Assembly: GCA_009929485.1 (NCBI GenBank)
Contig: SAAJ01000020.1
Location: forward strand, 1 to 52,338
DNA length: 52,338 nucleotides
Origin: Negativicutes bacterium
GTDB taxonomy: Bacteria; Bacillota; Negativicutes; Anaeromusales; Anaeromusaceae
Direction of reading: 5' to 3'
Numbering within the stretch: position 1 is the first letter of the stretch; every line of letters starts with the position of its first letter. The position numbers and the translations under genes are program-made. Below the pieces are notes generated by a model. That model saw nothing but the letters and a program-made list of their open reading frames with translations, was not told where the DNA came from and searched no databases. Positions 7,957 to 15,608 of this stretch are shown here, one piece after another.

Positions 7957-9034
7957 ATCAATTTTAGTCATCAATCTAATGCATATTGGCGATCTCTTGT
8001 TGGTTACGCCTATTTTGCGTACGCTGCGCACGCAGTTTCCGCAGGCCCATATTGCGTTGCTGGCGGATAAAAAGCTGCAAGATTTAGTAAAAAACAATCA
8101 AAATATCAACGAGCTGATTACGATCGATAAAAAGGGGCAAGACGATGGACTCCTTCCGTATTTGCGTTTTGCCTGGAAACTTCGACAGCGCCGCTTTGAG
8201 TGGGTTATCAACCTGCATCAAAATGAGCGGGCGTCGTTTTTGGCTGCTTTCAGCGGCGCTAACATGATTGTCGGTTATGCTACGGCGGTGCTGCGGCATT
8301 GTTTTACCAAGTACATGCTGAATCGTAAAGCGGAAAAACATCAAATTGTGTCCCATTTTGATGTTCTGCGCGAGCACTTAGGCATTGCTGAACGCGATGA
8401 TCAGGGCTTGGAAATTTGGCTTGATACAGGCGTCAAAGAAGAAGCGGCTGCCATTTGGCAGCGAGAAGTGCGTCATGAGCGTCCTGTAGTGGGGTTGAAT
8501 ATTGGCGCCAGTTGGCCGACGAAACGCTGGCGGCATGAGCATTTTGCCAAATTGGCGGATCGCCTTATAGAACGAGGTTATGGGATTGCCTTTTTTGGCG
8601 GTCCGATGGATGAAGAAATTGTGGCAGAGACGCGCGCGCTGATGAAGCCAACTGCATCGGAAGCGGTAAGTGTATTTACTGGTAAGCTGTCCTTGATGCA
8701 GCTTGCGGCGGTGCTGCCATTTTGCCGTGTGCTGGTAACCAATGACTCAGGGCCGATGCATGTGGCTGTCGCCATGGGGGTACCGCTGGTGACCATGTTC
8801 GGGGCTTCCCCGGTTCCCGGCTTTTATCCTTATAGCAATACAAGCGTATTGATTCAAAGCAGTGAACCTTGCCACCCTTGTGGCAGCCATCATTGTGAGC
8901 ATCATTCCTGCATGTGGAAGATCTCCGTGGAGCAGGTAGAAAAAGAAACATTGCGGCTTCTAGAGGCGTCTCCGGAAGAACTCGCGTCCGACAGGGCGGG
9001 GCTGGGGCCGCATGAATGCCGCATTATACGGTAG
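7949..9034 (+). CDS. Heptosyltransferase-family (GT9) protein
   Basis: Third GT9 enzyme of the window (361 residues). It shows 'SILVINLMHIGDLLLVTP' at the N-terminus, 'GLNIGASWPTKRW' in the linker region and 'VTNDSGPMHVAVAMGVPLVTMFGASP' at the ADP-heptose site. A Cys/His-rich patch (CHPCGSHHCEHHSC) lies near the C-terminus. GTG 7949 is chosen because AAAGGAG lies nine bases upstream and the protein then starts as in its relatives; ATG 7916 would add eleven poorly conserved residues. The gene overlaps the preceding one by eight bases. It probably adds heptose or a related sugar to the outer part of the core. Confidence 0.78.
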   Translation: MPKSILVINLMHIGDLLLVTPILRTLRTQFPQAHIALLADKKLQDLVKNNQNINELITIDKKGQDDGLLPYLRFAWKLRQRRFEWVINLHQNERASFLAAFSGANMIVGYATAVLRHCFTKYMLNRKAEKHQIVSHFDVLREHLGIAERDDQGLEIWLDTGVKEEAAAIWQREVRHERPVVGLNIGASWPTKRWRHEHFAKLADRLIERGYGIAFFGGPMDEEIVAETRALMKPTASEAVSVFTGKLSLMQLAAVLPFCRVLVTNDSGPMHVAVAMGVPLVTMFGASPVPGFYPYSNTSVLIQSSEPCHPCGSHHCEHHSCMWKISVEQVEKETLRLLEASPEELASDRAGLGPHECRIIR

Positions 9035-9045
9035 GGAGGCCGACG

Positions 9046-9942
9046 ATGTTCCGCGAAATTTGGGTGATTTACAACGAACAAGCCGGTTGGCATAAACGCA
9101 AAAAAGTAGAGGCTGTCATTGCCGCGCTGGGAAAAAAGAAAACACCCTTGCGGCTTTGCCGCACTACCTATGCCGGCCATGCGGAGCTATGGGCGGCGGA
9201 AGCTTGCCGTCAAGGCGTGGAGTTGCTGGTGGTAGCTGGCGGTGATGGTACGTTGAACGAAGCCGTAAACGGTCTTTATAAAGAGCCGTCCGATACGTGG
9301 CCCTTGTTAGCGGTATATCCGTCCGGTACCATTAATCTGATTGCCGAAGAATTGGTTGTACCCAAAGACGCAGAGGAATTTGTCGAGATGCTGTGGCAGC
9401 GCCAGACGGTTTCGGTCTGGCCGGGCATTGTTAATGAACGCTATTTTCTAGCCAATGTCGGCGCCGGCTTTGACGGCTGGGTGGTGCATCGCGTGAAAAA
9501 GGGCTTAAAACGGTGGATTTCTAAATGGGCTTATGCTTGGCAGTTGTTGCTGCTCTTGTTGCGGGCCCATTGGGGAAGGTCCTATCAGGTGACGGTCGAC
9601 GGGAAAAAAGTTGCAGAAGATGCCAGCGCCGTCGTAGTGGCCAAGGGGCGTTATTATGCTGGTATACGCCATGCTTCCTATGAAGCGCGCCTGGAAAGAG
9701 CGGAGTTGCAGATCTGTATCTTTCAAAGAAGAAGTTTCAAAGATATTTTTGAATATATATATTGGCTGGCTCAAGATCGCTTGCCGCACCACAGCGGTGT
9801 GCAAATTAACGCCGCAAGAGAAGTGCTCATCCAAGGCGGGGGCAGAGGCGATCGGCAGATAGATGGAGATGTTTTTCCGGACGGGCCTCTGCGAGTAACG
9901 GTGGCTGAGCAGCCCGTTCGGATCATAGGCGGCGCTTTATGA
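9046..9942 (+). CDS. Diacylglycerol/lipid kinase family protein (YegS/DagK-like)
   Basis: ATP-dependent lipid kinase of 298 residues, DAGK catalytic-domain family. The phosphate-binding loop 'VVAGGDGTLNEAVNGL' near residue 65 and 'YPSGTINLIAEEL' are the family's two glycine motifs. 'NVGAGFDGWVV' and the C-terminal 'QIDGDVFPDGPLRV' (usually QxDGE) complete the fold. Substrate could be diacylglycerol, undecaprenol or another lipid. ATG 9046 follows GTAGGGAGG; the frame opens at 9016 inside the previous gene. Its place between LPS-core genes and a phospholipase-C-like gene suggests envelope-lipid recycling, but this is inference. Confidence 0.78.
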   Translation: MFREIWVIYNEQAGWHKRKKVEAVIAALGKKKTPLRLCRTTYAGHAELWAAEACRQGVELLVVAGGDGTLNEAVNGLYKEPSDTWPLLAVYPSGTINLIAEELVVPKDAEEFVEMLWQRQTVSVWPGIVNERYFLANVGAGFDGWVVHRVKKGLKRWISKWAYAWQLLLLLLRAHWGRSYQVTVDGKKVAEDASAVVVAKGRYYAGIRHASYEARLERAELQICIFQRRSFKDIFEYIYWLAQDRLPHHSGVQINAAREVLIQGGGRGDRQIDGDVFPDGPLRVTVAEQPVRIIGGAL

Positions 9943-9983
9943 AGCCAGGCGGCTATGATATAATTAAGCGCAAAACCGTGAAA

Positions 9984-10300
9984 AATTGGACGGGGATTGA
10001 ACAAGAGAATCGGAGAATCTGAGGGTACGTAAGAGGGTTCGAAGCAATATGCTTTACTATGGGGTTGCCGCGTCGCTGCGCTCCGCGCAACGACACTAAG
10101 CTAGCTTCATATTTTCTCAATAGGCTTACTGCCGATTTAATGACCGTGTATTATTTTTAAAATTAAACCCGTTCGTGCTCCTCGGTCGTACCCTCTCATG
10201 ACTCTGGTTCTCTGGTTCAATTCTGTTCTTCGTGCATTTTCAAATTATAACCGTAACCCTCATACGTACCCTCCATTTACTCCCTTTACTCCTGTTCAAA
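9984..10300. repeat. Mirror-ordered repeat array B+ D- B- A-
   Basis: The 382-base gap holds a forward B copy (about 9984-10043, 'GATTGAACAAGAGAATCGG'), a reverse D element (10063-10095, 'GGTTGCCGCGTCGCTGCGCT'), an AT-rich middle, a reverse B copy (10170-10231) and a reverse A copy (10251-10300). The forward unit is left of the D element and the reverse units are right of it, as in the other arrays. Open frames crossing it are repeat-derived and look non-coding. Confidence 0.8.
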
Positions 10301-10324
10301 TTTCGTATTCAAGGGGGATTTTTA

Positions 10325-11044
10325 GTGCAACAAATACTCGCCTGGGCCCGTTGGCCCATTTGGGCGTTGGCGCGATTGCTGCTGCTGACGGTCAGTCCGT
10401 TTCAGCTATTGGTAGACCGGGGCCCGGTAACGCATCAACTGATGATTGCCGAGGGCTTGCGGCGCATGGGCAAGACGCCGAATGCTTCGCTGCTTATTGC
10501 TAAGGAAAAGGAATTGTTGGCAGGCGTAGCCTGGGCGGATACCGGCTGGAAGAATATTACCCATTACTACCATCCGCAAAAGAAAAAAGGGTTGCTCTTG
10601 TTTCCCTCCGCCTTTTTGTACTATAAACAATATCTGGAGAAAGCGAAGCGCTTAGCCAAACGGGGCAAGTGGGGCAAGGCTGCTTTCTATTTGGGGGCGG
10701 CGGCTCATTTGCTGCAGGATATGTGCGTGCCGCATCATGCGACAGGCCATGTCTTTTTCGGGCATCGGGAATTTGAAACCTGGGCTGCTCCCAAAGCGGC
10801 CAAATTGGTGCGCCAAGCGACAGAAATCACCTTGCCTTCGGATGCGGAAGGCCTTTTTCAACGCGTCGTGGAAGAATCCGCAGCTTTCTTTGCCTTGGTT
10901 AAAGGAGAAACCGAAGCAGGCTATACCCAGGCCTCGCGAGTTCTTCTCCCCCTCGCGGCCGAAGCTACGGGCAAGCTTTTTGTCGCCTTCGCCGCCAGCC
11001 TGCAAACCGCGGAATCCAAGCAGCCCCTGCGCTTAGCTAAATAA
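10325..11044 (+). CDS. Zinc-dependent phospholipase C family protein
   Basis: A 239-residue member of the prokaryotic zinc-dependent phospholipase C fold, related to clostridial alpha-toxin and Bacillus PC-PLC. The metal-ligand pattern is visible in order: 'THQLMIAEGL', 'ADTGWKNITHYYHP', 'AAFYLGAAAHLLQDMCVPHH' and 'GHREFETW'. These correspond to the family's TH-M, D-H, H..D....H and H..FE sites. A hydrophobic N-terminal stretch (ALARLLLLTVSPFQLL) could be a signal or membrane anchor, implying extracytoplasmic action on phospholipid head groups. GTG 10325 has a strong AAGGGGG site seven bases away; the frame upstream is repeat-derived. It follows the lipid kinase across a repeat array. The substrate is unknown. 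Confidence 0.75.
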   Translation: MQQILAWARWPIWALARLLLLTVSPFQLLVDRGPVTHQLMIAEGLRRMGKTPNASLLIAKEKELLAGVAWADTGWKNITHYYHPQKKKGLLLFPSAFLYYKQYLEKAKRLAKRGKWGKAAFYLGAAAHLLQDMCVPHHATGHVFFGHREFETWAAPKAAKLVRQATEITLPSDAEGLFQRVVEESAAFFALVKGETEAGYTQASRVLLPLAAEATGKLFVAFAASLQTAESKQPLRLAK

Positions 11045-11058
11045 CGTGGTGCGGAGAG

Positions 11059-11453
11059 TGAACAAGAGTAAAGGGAGTAGAGTGAGGGCTACGGTTAAGA
11101 TTGAACAGGAGAATCGGAGTCAAGTGAGGGTTCGCAAGAGGGTACGGAAATTTTTGAACAAGAGTAGAGAGAGTAGAGTGAGGGCACGAAGCACGGATTT
11201 TATTTGAGATTCCTGGTGCAGCTGGTTTTGAGGTTGGAAAATAAAGTTAGTAGGTGCTCTAACTTACTTTTGTCTTTGCGAGCGAAGTGAAGCAATCTCT
11301 TTGAAATTTTCATTCTGTTTCTCTATCGTACCCTCTGAGTACTCCCTCTACTCCTGTTAAAACATAATCCTCAGTCATGCCCTCCGATTCTCCCGTGACT
11401 CCTGTTTAATTTGCTTTCGTACCCTCCCTTTACTCCCTCTACTCATGTTAAAA
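11059..11453. repeat. Symmetric repeat array A+ B+ A+ D+ A- B- A-
   Basis: This gap is an almost perfectly mirrored array. Forward A (11059-11095), B (11100-11148) and A (11153-11196) are followed by a D element (11271-11300, 'GCGAGCGAAGTGAAGCAATC'), then reverse A (11325-11361), B (11366-11410) and A (11416-11453). The arms could pair over most of their length, giving a very long hairpin in DNA or RNA. The AAGGAGG of gmhA lies 13 bases after the last copy. No gene is visible. Confidence 0.85.
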
Positions 11454-11480
11454 TACTGTACTCCCAAGGAGGTCAGCTAT

Positions 11481-12053
11481 ATGACACTGCACAAAACCAT
11501 TCAAGAACATATTCAGGCTATACAGCAGCTTGAAACAGTCTGCGGCGATGACATCCGCCAAGCGGCTGACTTATGTCAGGATGCGCTTGAGGGCGGCAAT
11601 AAACTATTTTTTTGCGGCAACGGCGGCTCGGCGGCTGATTGCCAACATTTAGCAGCAGAGTTGGTAGTTCGTTTCACGCGAGAACGTCAAGGTTTACCGG
11701 CTATTGCCTTGACCACAGATACATCGATTCTTACTGCCTGTGGCAATGATTACGGGTATGACCGCGTTTTTTCTAGACAAGTGGAAGCTCTAGGAAGAAT
11801 AGGGGACGTTCTTTTAGCTTTTAGTACTTCTGGTAATAGTGCTAATGTGCTTGAAGCAGTTCGGCGGGCGCAGGAAGAGGGGATGTTTACCATTGGCTTT
11901 ACCGGAGTCAATGGAGGGGAATTGGCCGAGCTCTGTGAAGTCTGCATAACCGTGCCATCAGACGTTACCGCTCGTATTCAAGAAGGCCATATCCTATTAG
12001 GGCATTGGCTGTGTGATGAACTGGAACGGAGATGCGGAAATGTTTCGGCATAA
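11481..12053 (+). CDS. gmhA: Sedoheptulose-7-phosphate isomerase
   Basis: SIS-fold isomerase that converts sedoheptulose-7-phosphate to D-glycero-D-manno-heptose-7-phosphate, the first committed step to ADP-heptose. The 190-residue protein has 'FCGNGGSAADCQHLAAE' (44-60), the phosphate-binding FSTSGNS (114-120) and 'RIQEGHILLGH' (165-175) with the catalytic His region, all standard for GmhA. ATG 11481 lies behind AAGGAGG with good spacing; upstream sequence in frame is repeat. The 3' end overlaps the heptokinase gene by 14 bases, which implies translational coupling of steps one and two. The call is secure. Confidence 0.92.
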   Translation: MTLHKTIQEHIQAIQQLETVCGDDIRQAADLCQDALEGGNKLFFCGNGGSAADCQHLAAELVVRFTRERQGLPAIALTTDTSILTACGNDYGYDRVFSRQVEALGRIGDVLLAFSTSGNSANVLEAVRRAQEEGMFTIGFTGVNGGELAELCEVCITVPSDVTARIQEGHILLGHWLCDELERRCGNVSA

Positions 12054-13035
12054 AAAGAAAGTCCGCGATTTTGTGGCGCAGCAGACAAGGAATGCTCCGG
12101 TATTAGTAGTGGGCGATGTCATGTTGGATCGATATTATTTTGGAGAAGTGAAACGCATTTCCCCCGAAGCGCCGGTTCCGGTTACGAGAGTGACTCGAAA
12201 AAAGGAAACCTTGGGCGGGGCGGCCAATGTGGCGCACAATCTGGCTCGCCTTGGCTGCCCTACCTTGCTTGTGGGCGCGGTCGGCGACGATGAAAACCGG
12301 CGTTGCCTAGAGAAGATGCTGGAAGAGTTAGGCGTTGACTGCAGTGGTTTGTTTGTTACGCCTGGGCCGACAACGGCAAAACTGCGCATTATCGGCGGCC
12401 ACCAGCAAATGCTGCGTTTGGATTTTGAAGAAACAGCGCCTTGGCCGCTAGCGACGGAAAATCGCGTTTTGGAGTACATTACTGCTAAAGTCGTACAGCA
12501 GCAATGCAAAGCCATCATTGTGTCCGACTATGCCAAAGGTGTTTGTACGCCCAGGCTTTGTCAAAAACTGATGGAATTGCAAGAGCAGCATGGCGTACCC
12601 GTCATCGTTGATCCGAAGGGGACGGACTGGGAACGCTACCAGGGGGCCTTTGCGGTAACTCCCAACCTTAAAGAATTGGGAGAAGCGCTGGGGGCGGATT
12701 TGGTCAATGAAGACGAAGCCGTGCGTCTGGCGGCGGCGAAGCTGCGGCGGCGTTACCGCTTGCAGTCGCTTCTGGCGACGCGTTCGGAAAAAGGCTTGAG
12801 TTTTCTGGCGTCCCGTAAGGAAGTGCATGTTCCTACCTTGGCGCAGGAGGTCTTTGATGTATCCGGCGCCGGAGATACGGTGATTGCCGTTTTCGCTGCC
12901 GGTATTGCAGGCGGTCTGGAAGCGCCTGACGCGGCCAGACTGGCTAATGTAGCCGCGGGCTTTGTCGTGGGCAAAGTCGGGACTTATGCCATAAGTCGTG
13001 ACGAACTACTCGCCACCTTAGACAATAAATGTTAA
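12040..13035 (+). CDS. hldA: D-glycero-beta-D-manno-heptose-7-phosphate kinase
   Basis: PfkB-family kinase of 331 residues, the canonical heptokinase of the pathway. 'VLVVGDVMLDRYYFGEVKRISPEAPVP' cannot be told from HldE kinases by eye. LGGAANV (58-64), VDPKGTDWERYQGA (189-202) followed by TPN, and DVSGAGDT (273-280) give the substrate and ATP sites. Unlike the 1622 gene it keeps the DPKGTD segment. Starts at 12013/12016 are possible, but ATG 12040 has a CGGAGAT site eight bases upstream and the family's usual N-terminus. It overlaps gmhA and is followed by a terminator. The separate GmhB phosphatase step is not encoded in this window. Confidence 0.9.
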   Translation: MFRHKKKVRDFVAQQTRNAPVLVVGDVMLDRYYFGEVKRISPEAPVPVTRVTRKKETLGGAANVAHNLARLGCPTLLVGAVGDDENRRCLEKMLEELGVDCSGLFVTPGPTTAKLRIIGGHQQMLRLDFEETAPWPLATENRVLEYITAKVVQQQCKAIIVSDYAKGVCTPRLCQKLMELQEQHGVPVIVDPKGTDWERYQGAFAVTPNLKELGEALGADLVNEDEAVRLAAAKLRRRYRLQSLLATRSEKGLSFLASRKEVHVPTLAQEVFDVSGAGDTVIAVFAAGIAGGLEAPDAARLANVAAGFVVGKVGTYAISRDELLATLDNKC

Positions 13036-13041
13036 AATAAA

Positions 13042-13073
13042 GGGTAGCTATAAAATTAGCTATCCTTTTGTTT
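13042..13073 (+). terminator. Rho-independent terminator after hldA
   Basis: GGGTAGCTA (13042-13050) pairs with TAGCTATCC (13057-13065), nine pairs including one G-U, around a six-base loop. TTTTGTTT follows. It begins six bases after the hldA stop and ends the gmhA-hldA unit before the repeat array. Confidence 0.75.
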
Positions 13074-13086
13074 GTTGAAGAAGAGC

Positions 13087-13540
13087 GGTTTGAACAAGAA
13101 CGGTTTGAACAGGAGAACCGGAGTCGCGGGAGGGCACGCAGGAGTGGCACGGTTTTTTGAACAGGAGCATAGGGAGTAGAGTGAGGGCTATGGGTTTAAT
13201 ATGAAAATGCACGGAGAGATTGCTTCACTGCGTTCGCAATGACATTAAAGCTGGGCTGGAAGCAGTAGATATGTTTGATGAAATTTACAGGCTTTGCGTC
13301 ATTGAGATCGTAACGGAGCAAGTTCTTCTCTTGCTATCCATTAACGTTTCTCATGTATTTTCTATAAACCGTCACCTTCAGACGAGCCCTCCATTTACTC
13401 CCTCTACTCCTGTTGATGATCGTTCCCTGTACCCCCGCACCCTCATGCGTACCCTCTGGTTCTCCGATTCTCTTGTTCAATCTCCGTATTTGTTCATTCT
13501 TTTTCGAACCCTCCCTCTACTCACTCTACTCCTGTTCAAT
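13087..13540. repeat. Mirror-ordered repeat array B+ A+ D- A- B- A-
   Basis: The array fills most of the 539-base gap before hldD. It has a partial B start (13087-13102), forward B (13104-13150), forward A (13155-13193), reverse D (13213-13243), a unique middle (13244-13366), reverse A (13367-13415), reverse B (13434-13487) and reverse A (13503-13540). It is the last such array; none is seen between later genes. A 134-residue open frame over it lacks family features and reads the repeats. Confidence 0.82.
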
Positions 13541-13574
13541 ATCGCGTACCCCATAACTTCTAGGAGGTATTTAT

Positions 13575-14537
13575 ATGATTATTGTAACTGGCGGCGCTGG
13601 CTTTATCGGCAGCAATTTGGTTAAAGGCCTGAACGAACAAGGCATAGAAGATATTCTGGTTGTGGACAATCTGGGCAGCGGCCTGAAATTTCGCAACCTC
13701 AACGGCCTTAAATTCAAAGACTATCTGCATAAAGAAGATTTTCTAACGCGTCTGGAAACCGGGCGTTTCCACGGGCAAAATATCGAAGCCATTTTTCACA
13801 ACGGCGCTTGCTCCAATACTATGGAGCCCGACGGTAACTACATGATGGCCAACAACTACGAATACAGCAAGCTGTTGCTGCATCATGCCCTGGAGCACCG
13901 CATTCCCTTTATGTATGCCTCCTCGGCGTCTGTCTACGGTGATGGAGCACAGGGTTTTCGTGAAGAACCGGCCTGTGAAGAAGCGCTCAACGTTTATGCG
14001 TATTCGAAGCTGCAGTTTGACCGCTATGTGCGCCAGGTGTTGCCGCAGGCAAGCAGCCAGGTAGTGGGCCTGCGCTATTTTAATGTCTTTGGGCCGCAGG
14101 AAAATCACAAAGGCCGCATGGCGTCGGTGGCGTTTCATTTTCATAATCAACTGCTGAAAAACGGCGTAATCAAGCTTTTCGCAGGCACGGACGGTTATGC
14201 CGACGGGGAACAGCGGCGGGACTTTATCTATGTCAAAGACGTAGTGAAGGTGAACCTGCATTTCTGGAAAAATCCGCAGCTCTCCGGCGTGTTCAACTGC
14301 GGCACCGGTACGGCGCATAGCTTCAACGACGTGGCGCGCGCCCTAATTGCTCACTATGAAAAAGGACATATTGAATACATTCCCTTCCCGGAAGCGCTGC
14401 AGGGCAAATACCAAAGCTTTACCGAAAGCGACGCTTCGCAGCTGCGGCAGGCGGGCTTCACGGCCGCCTTTACGCCCTTGGCGGAAGCCGTGGCTGATTA
14501 TGCCGGCATTCTGGATACACAAGGCGGCTATGTCTGA
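13575..14537 (+). CDS. hldD: ADP-L-glycero-D-manno-heptose-6-epimerase
   Basis: NAD(P)-dependent short-chain dehydrogenase-fold epimerase that makes ADP-L-glycero-D-manno-heptose, the donor for the GT9 enzymes around it. The 320-residue protein has the Rossmann motif GGAGFIGSN (6-14), 'FHNGACSNT', the active-site ASSASVYG with YAYSK (Tyr141, Lys145), and 'RYFNVFGPQENHKGRMASV', all diagnostic of HldD/RfaD. AGGAGG precedes ATG 13575. The stop overlaps the start of the next gene (TGATG). It starts the GC-rich part of the window. The call is secure. Confidence 0.93.
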   Translation: MIIVTGGAGFIGSNLVKGLNEQGIEDILVVDNLGSGLKFRNLNGLKFKDYLHKEDFLTRLETGRFHGQNIEAIFHNGACSNTMEPDGNYMMANNYEYSKLLLHHALEHRIPFMYASSASVYGDGAQGFREEPACEEALNVYAYSKLQFDRYVRQVLPQASSQVVGLRYFNVFGPQENHKGRMASVAFHFHNQLLKNGVIKLFAGTDGYADGEQRRDFIYVKDVVKVNLHFWKNPQLSGVFNCGTGTAHSFNDVARALIAHYEKGHIEYIPFPEALQGKYQSFTESDASQLRQAGFTAAFTPLAEAVADYAGILDTQGGYV

Positions 14538-15583
14538 TGGAGCAGAAACCGCCTCAGAAAGTGCTTGTCCACTGTCTGGTCAACTTGGGGGATGTTGTGT
14601 TGGCCACCAGCGCCATCGCTTTATTGAAACAGCATGATCCCCAGATGCGCATTTCCATGCTGGTTAAGCCGTCGGTAGCAGAAGTGCTGCAGGGGCATCC
14701 GCTGCTGGAAGAGGTCATTCCTTTGGTGTACCAGCCGAAGGAACGTTCCTGGCGGCAAATGCTGCGTTTTGTCAAGGAACTACAGGGACGCAAATTTGAT
14801 CTGAGCATTTCTTTGGATCGTAAGCTGCGTCCTTCCCTCTTGACGTTACTCGCGGGAATTCCCGTGCGCATAGGACCGGACCGGCTCTTCGACAATAAGC
14901 CCAGTCAGATTCGCAAACTATGGTCCCATGCCGTACATACGTCCGATGATTTTCTCAATACTCATCAAGCGGAGTTGTTTCAGGACGTCATTCGCGGCGC
15001 CTTCAAGGTGCAGGGCAGCGCCAAACCGGTGATTGGCGCTCTTACCCCCAAGCATCGGGAGGCGGCAAAAGCCCTGCTGGCTTCCTTGCCGCAGGGCCAT
15101 AAACGGGTGGCTTTATGCGTAAAAGGGACTTATTATTTAAAAAACTGGCCGCAAGAGTCCTTTGTGGCCTTGCTTAATTGCCTGTCTTCACAAGGGGGGA
15201 TCAGCTGCGTGCTGGTCGGCGCCCCGGAAGACAAGGAATACGCCCAGCAGATCGCGGACGCTGCGCAAGAACCGCCCTTGAACTTGTGCGGCGCCACAAG
15301 CCTTTTGGAATTTGCGGCCCTTTGCCGGCAGATTGACCTGCTAATTACCATTGACACCGGAGGCATGCATATTGCCGCAACAACCGGCGTGCCAATTGTT
15401 GGGATTTTTCGCTGCGTTTCGGCCAAGCGCTGGGCCCCCCTATGTAAGAAAAGCTATGTGGCTCAGCATAAGCTAGCGGAATGTCCGGAGGTGGACACCC
15501 CTGAAAAATGCCCGATGCAGTACTGTGTCAAGGACATTTCGGTGGCGGAAGTGGCGGAAGCAGCGCTGCGCTTTTTGAAATAA
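14537..15583 (+). CDS. Heptosyltransferase-family (GT9) protein
   Basis: Fourth GT9 protein (348 residues). 'VLVHCLVNLGDVVLATSAI' is the N-terminal motif, 'VALCVKGTYYLKNWP' the interdomain region and 'TIDTGGMHIAATTGVPIVGIF' the nucleotide-sugar site. A Cys-bearing tail (CPEVDTPEKCPMQYC) resembles the others. TGATG overlap with hldD implies coupled translation, so this enzyme probably uses the ADP-heptose made by HldD. It is more divergent than the 3314 and 4630 genes and may act on the outer core or another acceptor. Confidence 0.78.
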   Translation: MEQKPPQKVLVHCLVNLGDVVLATSAIALLKQHDPQMRISMLVKPSVAEVLQGHPLLEEVIPLVYQPKERSWRQMLRFVKELQGRKFDLSISLDRKLRPSLLTLLAGIPVRIGPDRLFDNKPSQIRKLWSHAVHTSDDFLNTHQAELFQDVIRGAFKVQGSAKPVIGALTPKHREAAKALLASLPQGHKRVALCVKGTYYLKNWPQESFVALLNCLSSQGGISCVLVGAPEDKEYAQQIADAAQEPPLNLCGATSLLEFAALCRQIDLLITIDTGGMHIAATTGVPIVGIFRCVSAKRWAPLCKKSYVAQHKLAECPEVDTPEKCPMQYCVKDISVAEVAEAALRFLK

Positions 15584-15608
15584 AAGCCATCCGGCCAAGA
15601 AGAACAGC

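Noticed and set aside
10198-10503. 101-residue open frame before the phospholipase-like gene
   Set aside because: It reads repeat sequence and then the phospholipase gene in the wrong frame.
11059-13540. Regularly repeated short units suggestive of a CRISPR array
   Set aside because: Units differ in sequence, occur in both orientations, have irregular spacing and are scattered over many gaps; no cas genes are present.
13220-13624. 134-residue open frame before hldD
   Set aside because: It runs through the reverse A and B repeats and ends inside hldD in another frame; there is no ribosome site or family feature.
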